Origin: a bacterium
GTDB taxonomy: Bacteria; ARS69
Assembly: GCA_025774805.1 (NCBI GenBank)
Contig: JALGZR010000104.1
Span: forward strand, 1 to 18,404
DNA: 18,404 nucleotides
Reading direction: 5' to 3'
A program made the position numbers and the translations under genes. Shown piece after piece: positions 7,207-15,650 of the stretch (its first letter is position 1; every line of letters starts with the position of its first letter). The notes below the pieces were generated by a model that ran no database searches, was not told where the DNA came from, and was given only the letters and a program-made list of their open reading frames with translations.

Positions 7207-9423
7207 CTATGTGCCGTCCGCTGAAGAGTCGTCGGGAGGCAGACCGGCGTCTGCCCGTAAGGCCGGCGGCCCGAAGGCGGCTCTACGCTCCAGCGCCTCG
7301 AGTCGCCGCTGGACCTCCGCTCGGCCCGCCTCTCCTCCGGTCTCCGGTCCGGGGCGCAACGCGTCGAGGAGGACCCGCGCGATCTCCGTCCCCGGGTCGA
7401 GCCGGAGCGCGGTCTTCGCTTCCCTGACCGCCTCGGCCCATCGCTCCGATTTCGCCAGCACGATTCCTCGGACGGCGTGGAACTTCGGGTGGTCGGGTTC
7501 CGCCACGAGCAGGCTGTCGAACGCCGCCAGCGACTCCGTCAGCCGGCCCGCCCGGGAGTGGTGGATCGCGAGATGGTAGCGTGTCATGACATCTCCGGGG
7601 TCCAGGGCGAGCGCTTCGGCGAATCTCGCGAGGGCGGAGTCGCGCTCGCCGAGCTCGAGGTAGGCGACACCGAGGAGGCGCAGCATCGAAGCGATCCGAT
7701 GCGCCCGTGCGCTCGCCTCGTCGTAGCAGGCCAACGCCTCGCTCCGCTGCCCCTGCTCGTGCCGGTATTCTCCGGCCCGAAGCCACATCGTCGCGGCGAG
7801 CAGCGTCTCGTGGTAGTCGTCCGGGTCGGTGTCGGGCACGAGGAGCGGCTCGGGATCGATCGGCAAGGGCGGCTCGCCGGGCCGGAGGAACTGCGCGACA
7901 AGCCCCCGCCGGACGAAACGGCACCCCCGGATTCCTCCCAGCCCGATCGGTTCGGTGTAGAAGATGGGGACGTCCGGATCGGCGAAGGCGATATCGAGCT
8001 CCCGGGCCAGACGCGTCCGCCCTTGGTCGGGGCGGGACCGCTTCGCGAAGTCCGCCCCGTAGGCCTCGAGGAAGAGGTTGAGCGAGCAGTCCGTGAGCGT
8101 CACGTCCGGTCGGAGACCCTGCGCTCGATGAAAGTAGCCGAGAAGAAAGGTTTCGTTGTCGCCGATTGCGTAGAGGCGGGCCTCCGGCGGCAGCGAGCGG
8201 AGCACGGTCTCGGCGTACACGGCCCCCACGGTGGATCCGCTCCGATCGCAGACCGAGTGATTGCGGGCCCAAAGAAGCGCGGGCGGAAGAAGCGTGAACG
8301 CCGCCGTCGAGATGAGCGCGAGAGCGCGGCGTCCTCCGAACCACCTCGACGCGAGTCGGTCCAGGAAACCCACCCCCGTCCCGCACAACAGGAACGAGGC
8401 CATCACCGCGGTCAGAAAGTAAGGTTCCGCCACGGAGCGGTCGCGAAAGGTGTCCGAATAACGAATTGCCACGGCGGTGGCAGGCCCGGAGAGGACAAAG
8501 AAGAGGGCGAGCCACGCCGCGCGACCGGCGTGTCCCGACCGGTGGAGCCCAAACAGTCCGATCGCCCCGATCCCCAAGAGGGGCCCGGGCACGCTCTCGC
8601 CGAGGATGTCGAAGAAGATCCGCAGTCGATCGATCCACGTCGCGTCCACCTCTCCCTGCCCCACTCCCCCGTACTGGACTCGGAACACGTGGTCGAGGAA
8701 GTCGGCGAGCGACCGGAATCCTCCCCAGGAGATCTCCGGTCCCGCGCTCCATCGCACGGGGAGGTACAGATACGTCGTGAGCCCGAGAAGGAAGAGCCCG
8801 AGCATCGGCAGGGGGAGGCGGATCGCGGGGGGGAACCCTACTCCCGCGAGACGTTTCGACAGCAGGGCCAATCCTGCGACCGGGAGCGCCGCGAGCAGGA
8901 CGAAGGGGTGGTTGGCCGTGCCGAGACCGAGCAGGTAGACGGCGAGCAGGAGCAGCCCGGGCCGGCCCCGGCGGCCGGCCACGGCGGCGACCAGGGCCGC
9001 CGCGGTCATGAAGAGGTTGAGCGCGTAGACCTCGGAAATGACCGACTGCGCCCAGACCTCGCGGCTCATGGCGAATGCGAGGGCCACGCCCGCGGAAACG
9101 GCCACCCGACCGGTGAGCATGCCCAGGAGCACCGACACGAGGCCCGCCGCCCCCGCGGCGCACACCGCCGAGAACAGGTTCAGGGCGGGAGCGGGGTCAC
9201 GGACCGATGCGAGGGTCGCAAGCCGCCCGAGCAGCGTCCAGAGTGGGTAACCGGGTGGATGTGCGATCCCGAGGGTCGAGGCGGCGAGGGCGAGCTCCCC
9301 CGAGTCGCCGGTGTAGGCGGTCGGGCAAAGTGTCGGGAGGTATGCCAGCAGTGCGAAGCACGCGGTCCCGAGGAATCCGAGCGCCAGCGGGATCCGCCCC
9401 GGCTCGTTCCCATCTCTTCTCAT
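7207..9423 (-). CDS. DUF2723 GT-C-type membrane protein with TPR tail
   Basis: This 738-residue multi-pass membrane protein starts at ATG 9423 behind GAGGA. The DUF2723 hallmark TGDSGE (38-43) and GIAHPPGYPLWTLLG (52-66) follow the first helix. About ten hydrophobic segments run to about residue 385, including LGLFLLGLTTYLYLPVR. A soluble segment with IGDNETF (D422, N423, E424) and RPDVTL is also typical of the family. From about residue 545 to 690 there are TPRs (LGVAYLELGERDSALARF, ALALDPGD). DUF2723 proteins are related to GT-C glycosyltransferases, and eukaryotic TMEM260 of this family O-mannosylates proteins. By inference this one may transfer sugar from a lipid carrier to extracytoplasmic proteins. 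D40 and E43 are plausible catalytic acids. It lies 70 nt downstream of the M28 peptidase on the same strand, probably in the same transcript. Confidence 0.88.
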   Translation of the reverse strand: MRRDGNEPGRIPLALGFLGTACFALLAYLPTLCPTAYTGDSGELALAASTLGIAHPPGYPLWTLLGRLATLASVRDPAPALNLFSAVCAAGAAGLVSVLLGMLTGRVAVSAGVALAFAMSREVWAQSVISEVYALNLFMTAAALVAAVAGRRGRPGLLLLAVYLLGLGTANHPFVLLAALPVAGLALLSKRLAGVGFPPAIRLPLPMLGLFLLGLTTYLYLPVRWSAGPEISWGGFRSLADFLDHVFRVQYGGVGQGEVDATWIDRLRIFFDILGESVPGPLLGIGAIGLFGLHRSGHAGRAAWLALFFVLSGPATAVAIRYSDTFRDRSVAEPYFLTAVMASFLLCGTGVGFLDRLASRWFGGRRALALISTAAFTLLPPALLWARNHSVCDRSGSTVGAVYAETVLRSLPPEARLYAIGDNETFLLGYFHRAQGLRPDVTLTDCSLNLFLEAYGADFAKRSRPDQGRTRLARELDIAFADPDVPIFYTEPIGLGGIRGCRFVRRGLVAQFLRPGEPPLPIDPEPLLVPDTDPDDYHETLLAATMWLRAGEYRHEQGQRSEALACYDEASARAHRIASMLRLLGVAYLELGERDSALARFAEALALDPGDVMTRYHLAIHHSRAGRLTESLAAFDSLLVAEPDHPKFHAVRGIVLAKSERWAEAVREAKTALRLDPGTEIARVLLDALRPGPETGGEAGRAEVQRRLEALERRAAFGPPALRADAGLPPDDSSADGT

Positions 9424-9438
9424 GACGTTCCTCGCGAC

Positions 9439-9452
9439 GAGCCTGGTGAGAG
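9439..9452 (-). repeat. Right copy of the 14-bp inverted repeat
   Basis: Reverse complement of 7129-7142. It lies in the 70-nt gap upstream of the DUF2723 start, just ahead of its ribosome binding site. No promoter or terminator of note is otherwise visible in this gap. Confidence 0.4.
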
Positions 9453-9493
9453 GCGCAGCCTAGCATGCATCGAGGCCTGCCGTCGGGAGCGGC

Positions 9494-11803
9494 TCACCTT
9501 CGAAGGACCACCCTCTGCGTCTGCCGAAACGCACCCTCCTCGATCCGATAGAAGTAGACTCCGGACGCGACGGCCTCGCCGGTTCCGTTCCGACCGTCCC
9601 AGCGGACTGTGTGCCGCCCGGGTCCCTGGGGGCCGTCCACGAGGCCCCGGACCAGGCGGCCGGCGACGTCGTGGACCGTGAGTCGAACCGGAGTCGCGTG
9701 GGGCAGGTCGTACGCGACGCGGACGGTGCCCGAGGAGGGGCTCGGGAAGGGACGGTGGAGCCGCACTGTGGACGGGGAATCGCCCGCGGGGGGCACGACC
9801 ACGGTCGCGGCCGTGTCCACTCCCGCCACGGCCGCGACGGTGGACACTGCGATCCGGGTGACGTTCGCGATCAGCGGGATGTCGAGCAGACCGAGCGTGT
9901 CGCCGATCGTGTGATGCTGTGCCGGAGGGGGATCCCAGCTCTGGATGCCGACGATCGCGTCGAACCCCGCCGCCCAGAACGAGGCGTGGTCGCTCCAGGT
10001 GCAGGTCGGGCAGTGCCAGTGGTACGTCGTCAGGTCAGGAGCGTAGGCCGCGGCCATCGTGTGAGCGATGGACCCGAGCCATTCGGAGTCGTCGTTCGAG
10101 AAGATCCGGAAAAAGGAATCGTTCCATCCGACGGAGTCCAGATTGAACACGCCGACGATGGGAGTCCCCTGAGCCAGGGCTCGTGCAGCGTACGCCTCGC
10201 TTCCCAGAAGCCCGATCTCCTCCCCCGTGAAACAGACGAGCTTGACGGTTCGTTCGTAGCGCGCCCGGCTCAGATGGCGGGCGGACTCGAGGATCGCGGC
10301 GATGCCGGATCCGTTGTCATCGGCTCCGGGAGCGAGCTCTCCCGGATGCGGCCAGTCGGAGATCGAGTCGTAGTGACCGACGAGGAGGACCTCTTCCTCC
10401 GGCCGGTCTCTCCCCGGGAGAGTCGCCACGACGTTGGCCCAGCCGTCAGGGATCGTGACCTCCCGCTGCTCCCAATTGGCGCCGCCGTCGGTCGTCCTGA
10501 AGAGAACTGCGCTCAGGCCGGAGATCCAGACGACATTCTCCGACGCCGCGTGAACGCGCTTCAGGATCACGTTCGGGATCGGGCTCGACTGGGGCGTCCA
10601 GGTGCTCCCCGCATCGGTGGTGTACAGGATGGTGCTGAAGTCCCCGACGACCCAGCCGGTCGTGGCGTCGACGAACGAGACGCCGTTGAGATCGAATGCC
10701 GTTCCGCCCGTCTGCGCGATCCACGTGGCCCCCCGATCGGTCGAGTGGATCAAGCTCCCGGCGTCACCGACCGCCCATCCCGAGTCCCCGACGAAGACGA
10801 CCCCCCGGAGTTTCTCGACCAGACCGCTCACGACGGGGCCCCAACTCGATCCTCCGTCGGTCGTTCGCAGCACGAGTCCGGACACGCCCGTGACGACGGC
10901 CTCGGTGTCCGAGAGAGCGTCCACGTCGAGGAGGGTCGAGGTCGTTCCGCTCACCTGGTCGGTCCACGTGACTCCGCCATCCGTGGTCCGCAGAATGACC
11001 CCATTCTTGCCGACCGTCCATCCCGTGCCGCTGGAGCGAACGGAGACTCCGCGCAGGTGATCCGTGGCGCTGCTCGTCCGGACCATCCACTCCAATCCCC
11101 CGTCGTCGGAGGTGGCGATGAACCCGAGATTCCCGACGGCGACGACACGAGTGCCCGTGACCCGGTCGAGATCTCTCACGGTATCGGTGTAGTTCTCGAT
11201 TCCTTCGCGTGTCCGCTCCCAGGACGTCCCGTCCGTCGAGCGGAGAATGCGTCCCCGCCCTCCTCCCCAGAGCATCTCCCCCGTCGGCAGGACGAGAATC
11301 GGCTCCAGACTGAAAGGGAAGTTGAGGTATTGCATCTCGATGTCGTAGCCGTAGGAGTCGAAGGCCCGGCCCAGGAACTCGGCAGCATGCTCGGCCCCGA
11401 TCCCCGTCGTATAGCGAGACACGATCGTTACCGATCCCCAGTCGAAGGTGACCGGAGCTTCGCCGGTCAGCTTCTCGAGAAACGCGTAAATCGAATCCTC
11501 GTCCACTCGAGCGACCATCGAAGCGACGATCGAGTCCGCGGCGGACTCGGCGGGGGCCGGCGGACGAGGAATCGGAACGGCGTCCGCGGGGGTCGTTCGA
11601 TCGGTCTCGACTCCCGGCAGCGGGTCGGCAGGCGACGCGGTCGTCGAGGCGTGCACGAATCCCGGAACGGCAACGGTGGCGAGGATCAGCGTAAGACCCG
11701 CGCGCAGAAGGAGCGCGACCCGGGACGACGCGATGCCGGAATCGCGCGACGAGACGTCCGAAGCCCGGCGTGGATTCGCTCCAGGCAGAGGATCATCATG
11801 CAT
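9494..11803 (-). CDS. Secreted M28 metallo-aminopeptidase with embedded Asp-box propeller and FlgD-like C-terminus
   Basis: This 769-residue exported protein starts at ATG 11803 with GAGGGGG upstream. A hydrophobic signal segment spans about 28-52 and is preceded by an unusually long N-region. The M28 zinc site is complete: H477 (GHYDS), D496 (GADDNGSG), E528 as general base and E529 (FTGEEIGLLGS), D556 (NLDSVGW) and H606 (SDHASFW). Between the N-terminal part of the peptidase fold (about 100-165) and the catalytic core (about 450 onward) lie seven repeats of about 41 residues. Each has an Asp-box-like TTDGGxxW, with Trp at 195, 239, 280, 321, 361, 402 and 444, as in YCF48/BNR propellers. Residues 683-769 form a FlgD-like/type IX-style C-terminal domain (DVAGRLVR, WDGRNGTGEAVASGVYFYR). 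It probably releases N-terminal residues from peptides at or outside the surface. It has its own promoter. Confidence 0.92.
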   Translation of the reverse strand: MHDDPLPGANPRRASDVSSRDSGIASSRVALLLRAGLTLILATVAVPGFVHASTTASPADPLPGVETDRTTPADAVPIPRPPAPAESAADSIVASMVARVDEDSIYAFLEKLTGEAPVTFDWGSVTIVSRYTTGIGAEHAAEFLGRAFDSYGYDIEMQYLNFPFSLEPILVLPTGEMLWGGGRGRILRSTDGTSWERTREGIENYTDTVRDLDRVTGTRVVAVGNLGFIATSDDGGLEWMVRTSSATDHLRGVSVRSSGTGWTVGKNGVILRTTDGGVTWTDQVSGTTSTLLDVDALSDTEAVVTGVSGLVLRTTDGGSSWGPVVSGLVEKLRGVVFVGDSGWAVGDAGSLIHSTDRGATWIAQTGGTAFDLNGVSFVDATTGWVVGDFSTILYTTDAGSTWTPQSSPIPNVILKRVHAASENVVWISGLSAVLFRTTDGGANWEQREVTIPDGWANVVATLPGRDRPEEEVLLVGHYDSISDWPHPGELAPGADDNGSGIAAILESARHLSRARYERTVKLVCFTGEEIGLLGSEAYAARALAQGTPIVGVFNLDSVGWNDSFFRIFSNDDSEWLGSIAHTMAAAYAPDLTTYHWHCPTCTWSDHASFWAAGFDAIVGIQSWDPPPAQHHTIGDTLGLLDIPLIANVTRIAVSTVAAVAGVDTAATVVVPPAGDSPSTVRLHRPFPSPSSGTVRVAYDLPHATPVRLTVHDVAGRLVRGLVDGPQGPGRHTVRWDGRNGTGEAVASGVYFYRIEEGAFRQTQRVVLRR

Positions 11804-11833
11804 GCTGCCATCCCCCTCGAGGCAAGCAACACC

Positions 11834-11863
11834 ATTATCTGCTCAGGATAGCAGAAATGCGAA
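11834..11863 (-). promoter_or_regulatory. Promoter of the M28 peptidase gene
   Basis: On the minus strand TTCGCA (11858-11863, 4 of 6) and GATAAT (11834-11839, 5 of 6) are 18 nt apart. The implied transcription start gives a leader of about 24 nt to ATG 11803. This makes the peptidase gene, and probably the DUF2723 gene behind it, a separate unit from the kinase 2 locus. Confidence 0.5.
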
Positions 11864-11908
11864 CCGCCGTTCCAACCGGGGCTTCGAGATGAATCCCATT
11901 TCGTCGAT

Positions 11909-11924
11909 AGCGTGCCTTCACGCT
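11909..11924 (-). terminator. Small hairpin after the kinase 2 TPR region
   Basis: Arms AGCGTG and CACGCT pair around a 4-nt loop, 12 nt past the stop codon on the minus strand. No T run follows, so this is at best a weak or Rho-assisted stop or a 3'-end hairpin. Confidence 0.25.
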
Positions 11925-11935
11925 CGACCCCCGGG

Positions 11936-14266
11936 TCATCGAGGCGCGTCGCCCTCCGGATCGGCTTCCGGCGGCAGGACGGCGCTACCTCCCGAGCTCT
12001 CTCGCACGGTTCGCAGGTCGTCCGCAATCCGACGGTCGCCCGGCCGAAGCGCGGCCGCCATCTCCAGGAACGGGAGAGCGGTTCGGAGGTCCCGCTCTTT
12101 GATGTGGGCCAGGCCGAGGGTGTGCTGGGGGAGAGGAGCAAAGGGAAGGTCATCCACCCATTCGTCCGTGGGATCGGTTGGGGGAGGCTCGCGTTCCGCC
12201 TGTCGTGCCAGGTCGACACCGGCGGCAAGATCCAAGTCCCCGGCCACGAGAATCCATCCGAGCAGGGCTCGGCTCAGGAATGTCGGATCCCGCCTCAGCG
12301 CTTGCTCCGCGTACCGTCGGGCCTCGGTATACTGCTCCTGCTCGCTGAACAGATAGCCCAGCTCTCGAAGCGTTTGGGGATGGCCGTCGTCGATCCGCAG
12401 CGCCGTTCGGTACCAACTCTCGGATTCCGTGTAGTCTCCCTGTCTGAGATGAAGCCGCCCCATGCCCCGGAGGGCGTCCAGGTCCTTCGGTGCCACCTCC
12501 AGGACGGTCTCATACTCCCGTCGAGCGGCGTCGTGGCGGGACATCGATTCGTACAGGGCAGCCAGCCGGGAACGCGTGTCCAGGTTGCCCGGGACGAGGG
12601 AGAGGGCCCGTCGATAGAGCTCCTCGGCTCTCCGGGTCTCACCGGCTCGCTGATAGTGACCGGCGCAATCCGCCAGAAGGCGATGTCTGTCCAGCCGCAG
12701 CGCCCCGATATTGTAGGCGTGTTCCAGAACGCTGTCCGCTTCCGCATAGCGCCCCGACGAGACGAGAGCCTCCAGGAGGCTGGTGTAGGACAACGCGGCG
12801 GAAGGATGACTCTCGATTCGCCGGCGCGCCATCTCGATCGCCTGCTCGATCTTCCCCGAGTACAGGTACGAGTAGGACCGCTCCGACAACGCGCCGATGT
12901 GACCGGGCTCGACAGCCAGCGCACGATCCGCGTAGAGTCCTGCGCTTTCATACTCGCGCCGAAGATTGGCGATGCTGGCCAACTCGGCGTTGATGCTCGG
13001 ATCTCCGGACGATGTTTCCAGAGCTTCGGCTCTGCGAAGCAGGATCTCGGCCCGATCGAGATGAAGATTGGTCTTGTGGATGAATGTCGCTTTGAGAAGC
13101 AGATCGACCTTCCCGGCGGGAGAGGGAATGGCGTCCACGCCAACGTCGAGGGCACTATCGGCCTCCGACAGCCGAAAGGCGCTCACGAGCGAGTGGACCA
13201 ATTCACCGTGCCGGCGCGGCTCTTGGGGCCTCATCTCGACCAACTTCCTGGCGTACTCGATCGCCCGGTCCCACTCCCGGTCGGCCATGGCCAAGTACCA
13301 TAATCCCCCCAGACACCATGAGCTGAGAGGGTTCAGCTCCAGGCCTTTCTCCCAGACTTCCCGGGCTTCCTCATACTTTTCCTGATTGAAGAGCGCGTCT
13401 CCGAGCTGCGCGAAGATCCGGTAGTCGGTAGTCTCGGGGTTGTAAGCCAGTGCCTGTCGCGTATAGAGCTCGGACTTCACCTGATCTTCGATGCGATTGC
13501 ACGCCAGGCCCATGTGATAGTAGAGCGCTTGCAGGTCTCCGGGCGCCTTGTGATGAAGCAGCGCCTGCTGCAGGGTCAGGTCGATCTGGGCCGAGTCTCC
13601 CCTGCCGATGGCCGCTTCCACCATGTACCGGTACCCCATGGGGCTCTCGGGCCGGATCGTGATCAGGGCTCTGGCCATTTCTTCGACCTTGCGGTATTCC
13701 CGGGCCGGCAAATGAATGTTTACGACTTCTCGATAGGGGAGTACGAACGCCAGGTCGAGATCGATCGCCTTCTGAAAGGCCGCGAGAGCCTCATCGTATT
13801 TCATGGCGCTTTCGCTCGAATACGCCAAGCCCAACGCAAAGTGGATCTCCTTGTCGTCCGGGAATCTGTTCGCCAGGTCCTTGTGGATCGCCAGTGCGTC
13901 GGTGAATCGACGATCGATCAGAGCCAGAGCTCCTTCCGCCAGTAACCTCTCCCGCTCCGTCGTGTATCGCTTGTTGTCCAGGATTCGTGCGATGGACGCC
14001 CGACCCTGCTGAGTTGAGACATCGTCGGACCACCACTGGGCGATGGCCATCCAGTAGTACGCCTGGTTGAAGGTCGGATCGATCTCCACGGCGCTCCGGA
14101 ATTCGGCGATGGCTGATGCGAGAGCGGAGGCGTATAGAAGATCCATCCCCGCCAAGTAGTGCCGATAGGCCTCCATCGACGTGGTCGTCTTCTCCCGAAC
14201 GGCAATATCGAAGCGGAAGGCCGAGATCCTCCCGGATCTGATCCGACAGACTGTCGACCAAGTCAT
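11936..14266 (-). CDS. TPR half of frameshifted kinase 2
   Basis: This open frame encodes at least a dozen tandem TPRs (AEFRSAVEIDPTFNQAYYW, YEEAREVWEKGLELNP, YTEARRYAEQALRRDPTF) ending at TGA 11936. The first about 20 codons from ATG 14266 are an out-of-frame reading of the preceding kinase gene. Real homology seems to begin near FDIAVREK at about 14212, which should follow the kinase protein's SDQIREDLGLPLR. There is no convincing ribosome binding site at 14266, so independent translation is doubtful. In related kinases the TPRs form the extracytoplasmic C-terminus. If joined to the kinase half by removing one base, the product would be about 1237 residues. Some expression by internal initiation cannot be excluded. 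Confidence 0.8.
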   Translation of the reverse strand: MTWSTVCRIRSGRISAFRFDIAVREKTTTSMEAYRHYLAGMDLLYASALASAIAEFRSAVEIDPTFNQAYYWMAIAQWWSDDVSTQQGRASIARILDNKRYTTERERLLAEGALALIDRRFTDALAIHKDLANRFPDDKEIHFALGLAYSSESAMKYDEALAAFQKAIDLDLAFVLPYREVVNIHLPAREYRKVEEMARALITIRPESPMGYRYMVEAAIGRGDSAQIDLTLQQALLHHKAPGDLQALYYHMGLACNRIEDQVKSELYTRQALAYNPETTDYRIFAQLGDALFNQEKYEEAREVWEKGLELNPLSSWCLGGLWYLAMADREWDRAIEYARKLVEMRPQEPRRHGELVHSLVSAFRLSEADSALDVGVDAIPSPAGKVDLLLKATFIHKTNLHLDRAEILLRRAEALETSSGDPSINAELASIANLRREYESAGLYADRALAVEPGHIGALSERSYSYLYSGKIEQAIEMARRRIESHPSAALSYTSLLEALVSSGRYAEADSVLEHAYNIGALRLDRHRLLADCAGHYQRAGETRRAEELYRRALSLVPGNLDTRSRLAALYESMSRHDAARREYETVLEVAPKDLDALRGMGRLHLRQGDYTESESWYRTALRIDDGHPQTLRELGYLFSEQEQYTEARRYAEQALRRDPTFLSRALLGWILVAGDLDLAAGVDLARQAEREPPPTDPTDEWVDDLPFAPLPQHTLGLAHIKERDLRTALPFLEMAAALRPGDRRIADDLRTVRESSGGSAVLPPEADPEGDAPR

Positions 14267-15650
14267 GGACGTCCATCCCGTCGATCCGTTGCGACCGGAC
14301 GATCTCGCCGCTGCCGACGTCGATCAACTGGCAGGTCAAAGTCCATTGTCCCTCGAACCGCATGATGGCGCCGTCGAGCATCAGGCTGGCGCCCGCGCGC
14401 CTCGCGACTTCGGCGGCCACCTCTTCGTCAATCCGGACTCGGTGCGTGTACCCCAGCTGCTTCTGCAGATCAAAGAGTCTCTGACTGCTGAGCACACGCA
14501 GAGAAGAGACCTCGGACAAATCGGTGATCACCAGTTCCTGCAGGATCTGTCCGAGTCGATCGGCGTCCTCGGGATCGGCCAAATTGTCGAAGCCGAGGAC
14601 TGCGAGTGCCTTCGTATCGATCCCTGCGCGCTGCTGTCCACCGCCTGGGCGGATGTCACGCCAGACCATCACGGCCCAGGCGACTGACGCGACCACAACG
14701 GTACCGACGGTCCACGCGACCCATCGAGGCCGCTTGGGACCGCGGTCGAGCCGGCTCGTCGACTTCTCGGTCTCGAGGATCTCCGCGCGAACGGCCGCCA
14801 GGTCACGAAGCAGATCCTCCATCCTCTGGTCGCGATCTGCCGGGTCTTTGGCGAGGCAGCGGTCGACGATCCTCCGGAGGCCCCGCGGGTAACTGCCGAC
14901 GTCCGAGAGGGGCCCCGGCGCCTTGTTGCAGATTGCGTGGAGGAGCGCCCCGGTGGACTCCTCCCAAAAGGGGAGCCGGCCGCTGAGCATCTCGTAGAGG
15001 ATGACGCCGAGCGACCAGATGTCCGTCCGGTGATCGACGGCTCTTCCTTCGGCTTGCTCCGGGGACATGTAGGCCAGGGTGCCGGGGACGGTTCCCTCAC
15101 CCGTGAGCGACGTATGGTCCGGCAGCTTGGCGATCCCGAAGTCGAGGATCTTCACTTCATCCCGTTCGGTGATCATGATGTTCGCGGGCTTGATGTCGCG
15201 ATGAATGATTCCTTCATCATGGGCACGGGCCAGCCCCTGACCAATCAACATCGCGATCCTGACGGCCTCGGATGGTTCGAGGGGACCTCGCCGAATCCGG
15301 GCGAGCAGGGTCTCCCCCGGGCAGTACGCCATGCAGATGAACAGCTGCCCGTCGTCCGTCTCGTCGATCTCGTGGATCGTACACACGTTGGGGTGATCGA
15401 GAGCGGAGGCCGCTCGGGCCTCTCTCACAAAACGTTTCCGACGGTCGTTGTCGTGGGTCATTTGGGGAGGAAGGAATTTCAGGGCGACGATGCGCTCGAG
15501 TCTCGTGTCCTCGGCTTCGTAAACAACTCCCATGCCCCCTTGTCCGATCTTCCGGAGAAGACGGTACCTGCCGATGACCTCGGGAGGGTCGGACGGGGGT
15601 GGAGAGCGGCTCGCCTCCGCCGAATCGGGTCGAGACGTCTCGTCAGTCAC
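13791..15650 (-). CDS. Ser/Thr kinase half of frameshifted kinase 2
   Basis: This is a PknB-type kinase preferred from GTG 15650, which has GGAG 8 nt upstream. An in-frame ATG at 15806 has no ribosome binding site, and a promoter lies between the two. In GTG numbering: glycine loop GQGGMG near 37-42, ATP Lys K58, HRDIKPAN with D152, DFG at 170-172, GTLAYMSPEQ in the activation segment, and a membrane helix about 310-330. After the helix comes a TolB-N/FlgO-like region (AVLGFDNLAD, LRVLSSQRLFDLQKQLG, LMLDGAIMRFEGQW), common in kinase- or cyclase-TPR receptors. Sense coding ends near GLPLR (14208). The last about 140 codons to 13791 are the wrong frame of the TPR region and look non-native (Arg/Gly/Ser-rich). 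As assembled, the product keeps an intact kinase but lacks its TPRs. Confidence 0.85.
   Translation of the reverse strand: MTDETSRPDSAEASRSPPPSDPPEVIGRYRLLRKIGQGGMGVVYEAEDTRLERIVALKFLPPQMTHDNDRRKRFVREARAASALDHPNVCTIHEIDETDDGQLFICMAYCPGETLLARIRRGPLEPSEAVRIAMLIGQGLARAHDEGIIHRDIKPANIMITERDEVKILDFGIAKLPDHTSLTGEGTVPGTLAYMSPEQAEGRAVDHRTDIWSLGVILYEMLSGRLPFWEESTGALLHAICNKAPGPLSDVGSYPRGLRRIVDRCLAKDPADRDQRMEDLLRDLAAVRAEILETEKSTSRLDRGPKRPRWVAWTVGTVVVASVAWAVMVWRDIRPGGGQQRAGIDTKALAVLGFDNLADPEDADRLGQILQELVITDLSEVSSLRVLSSQRLFDLQKQLGYTHRVRIDEEVAAEVARRAGASLMLDGAIMRFEGQWTLTCQLIDVGSGEIVRSQRIDGMDVHDLVDSLSDQIREDLGLPLRYCRSGEDDHVDGGLSALLGGDGSSIRLRSRISHRRIPERRGDRSDLQPGVLLDGHRPVVVRRCLNSAGSGVHRTNPGQQAIHDGAGEVTGGRSSGSDRSSIHRRTGDPQGPGEQIPGRQGDPLCVGLGVFERKRHEIR
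14200..14235 (-). other. +1 frameshift junction inside kinase 2
   Basis: The kinase frame reads DQIREDLGLPLR up to 14208, while the TPR frame continues with DIAVREKTTTSMEAY from 14209. Moving between them needs a skip of one base, so the sequence carries one extra base (or lacks two) here. The local minus-strand sequence CTTCCGCTTCGATATT has no homopolymer run and no stop codon at the shift site, which argues against a classic programmed slip. Confidence 0.75.

Noticed and set aside
7477-9681. 734-codon open frame on the plus strand opposite the DUF2723 gene
   Set aside because: Same reasoning: charged low-complexity shadow of a real membrane protein gene.
9611-11851. 746-codon open frame on the plus strand opposite the M28 peptidase
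   Set aside because: The minus strand carries a complete metal site, propeller repeats and C-terminal domain. The plus-strand reading is low-complexity with no domain.
14210-14266. ATG 14266 as a genuine start of a separate TPR gene
   Set aside because: Its first codons overlap sense kinase sequence in another frame, and no ribosome binding site is visible. A frameshifted single gene explains the data better.
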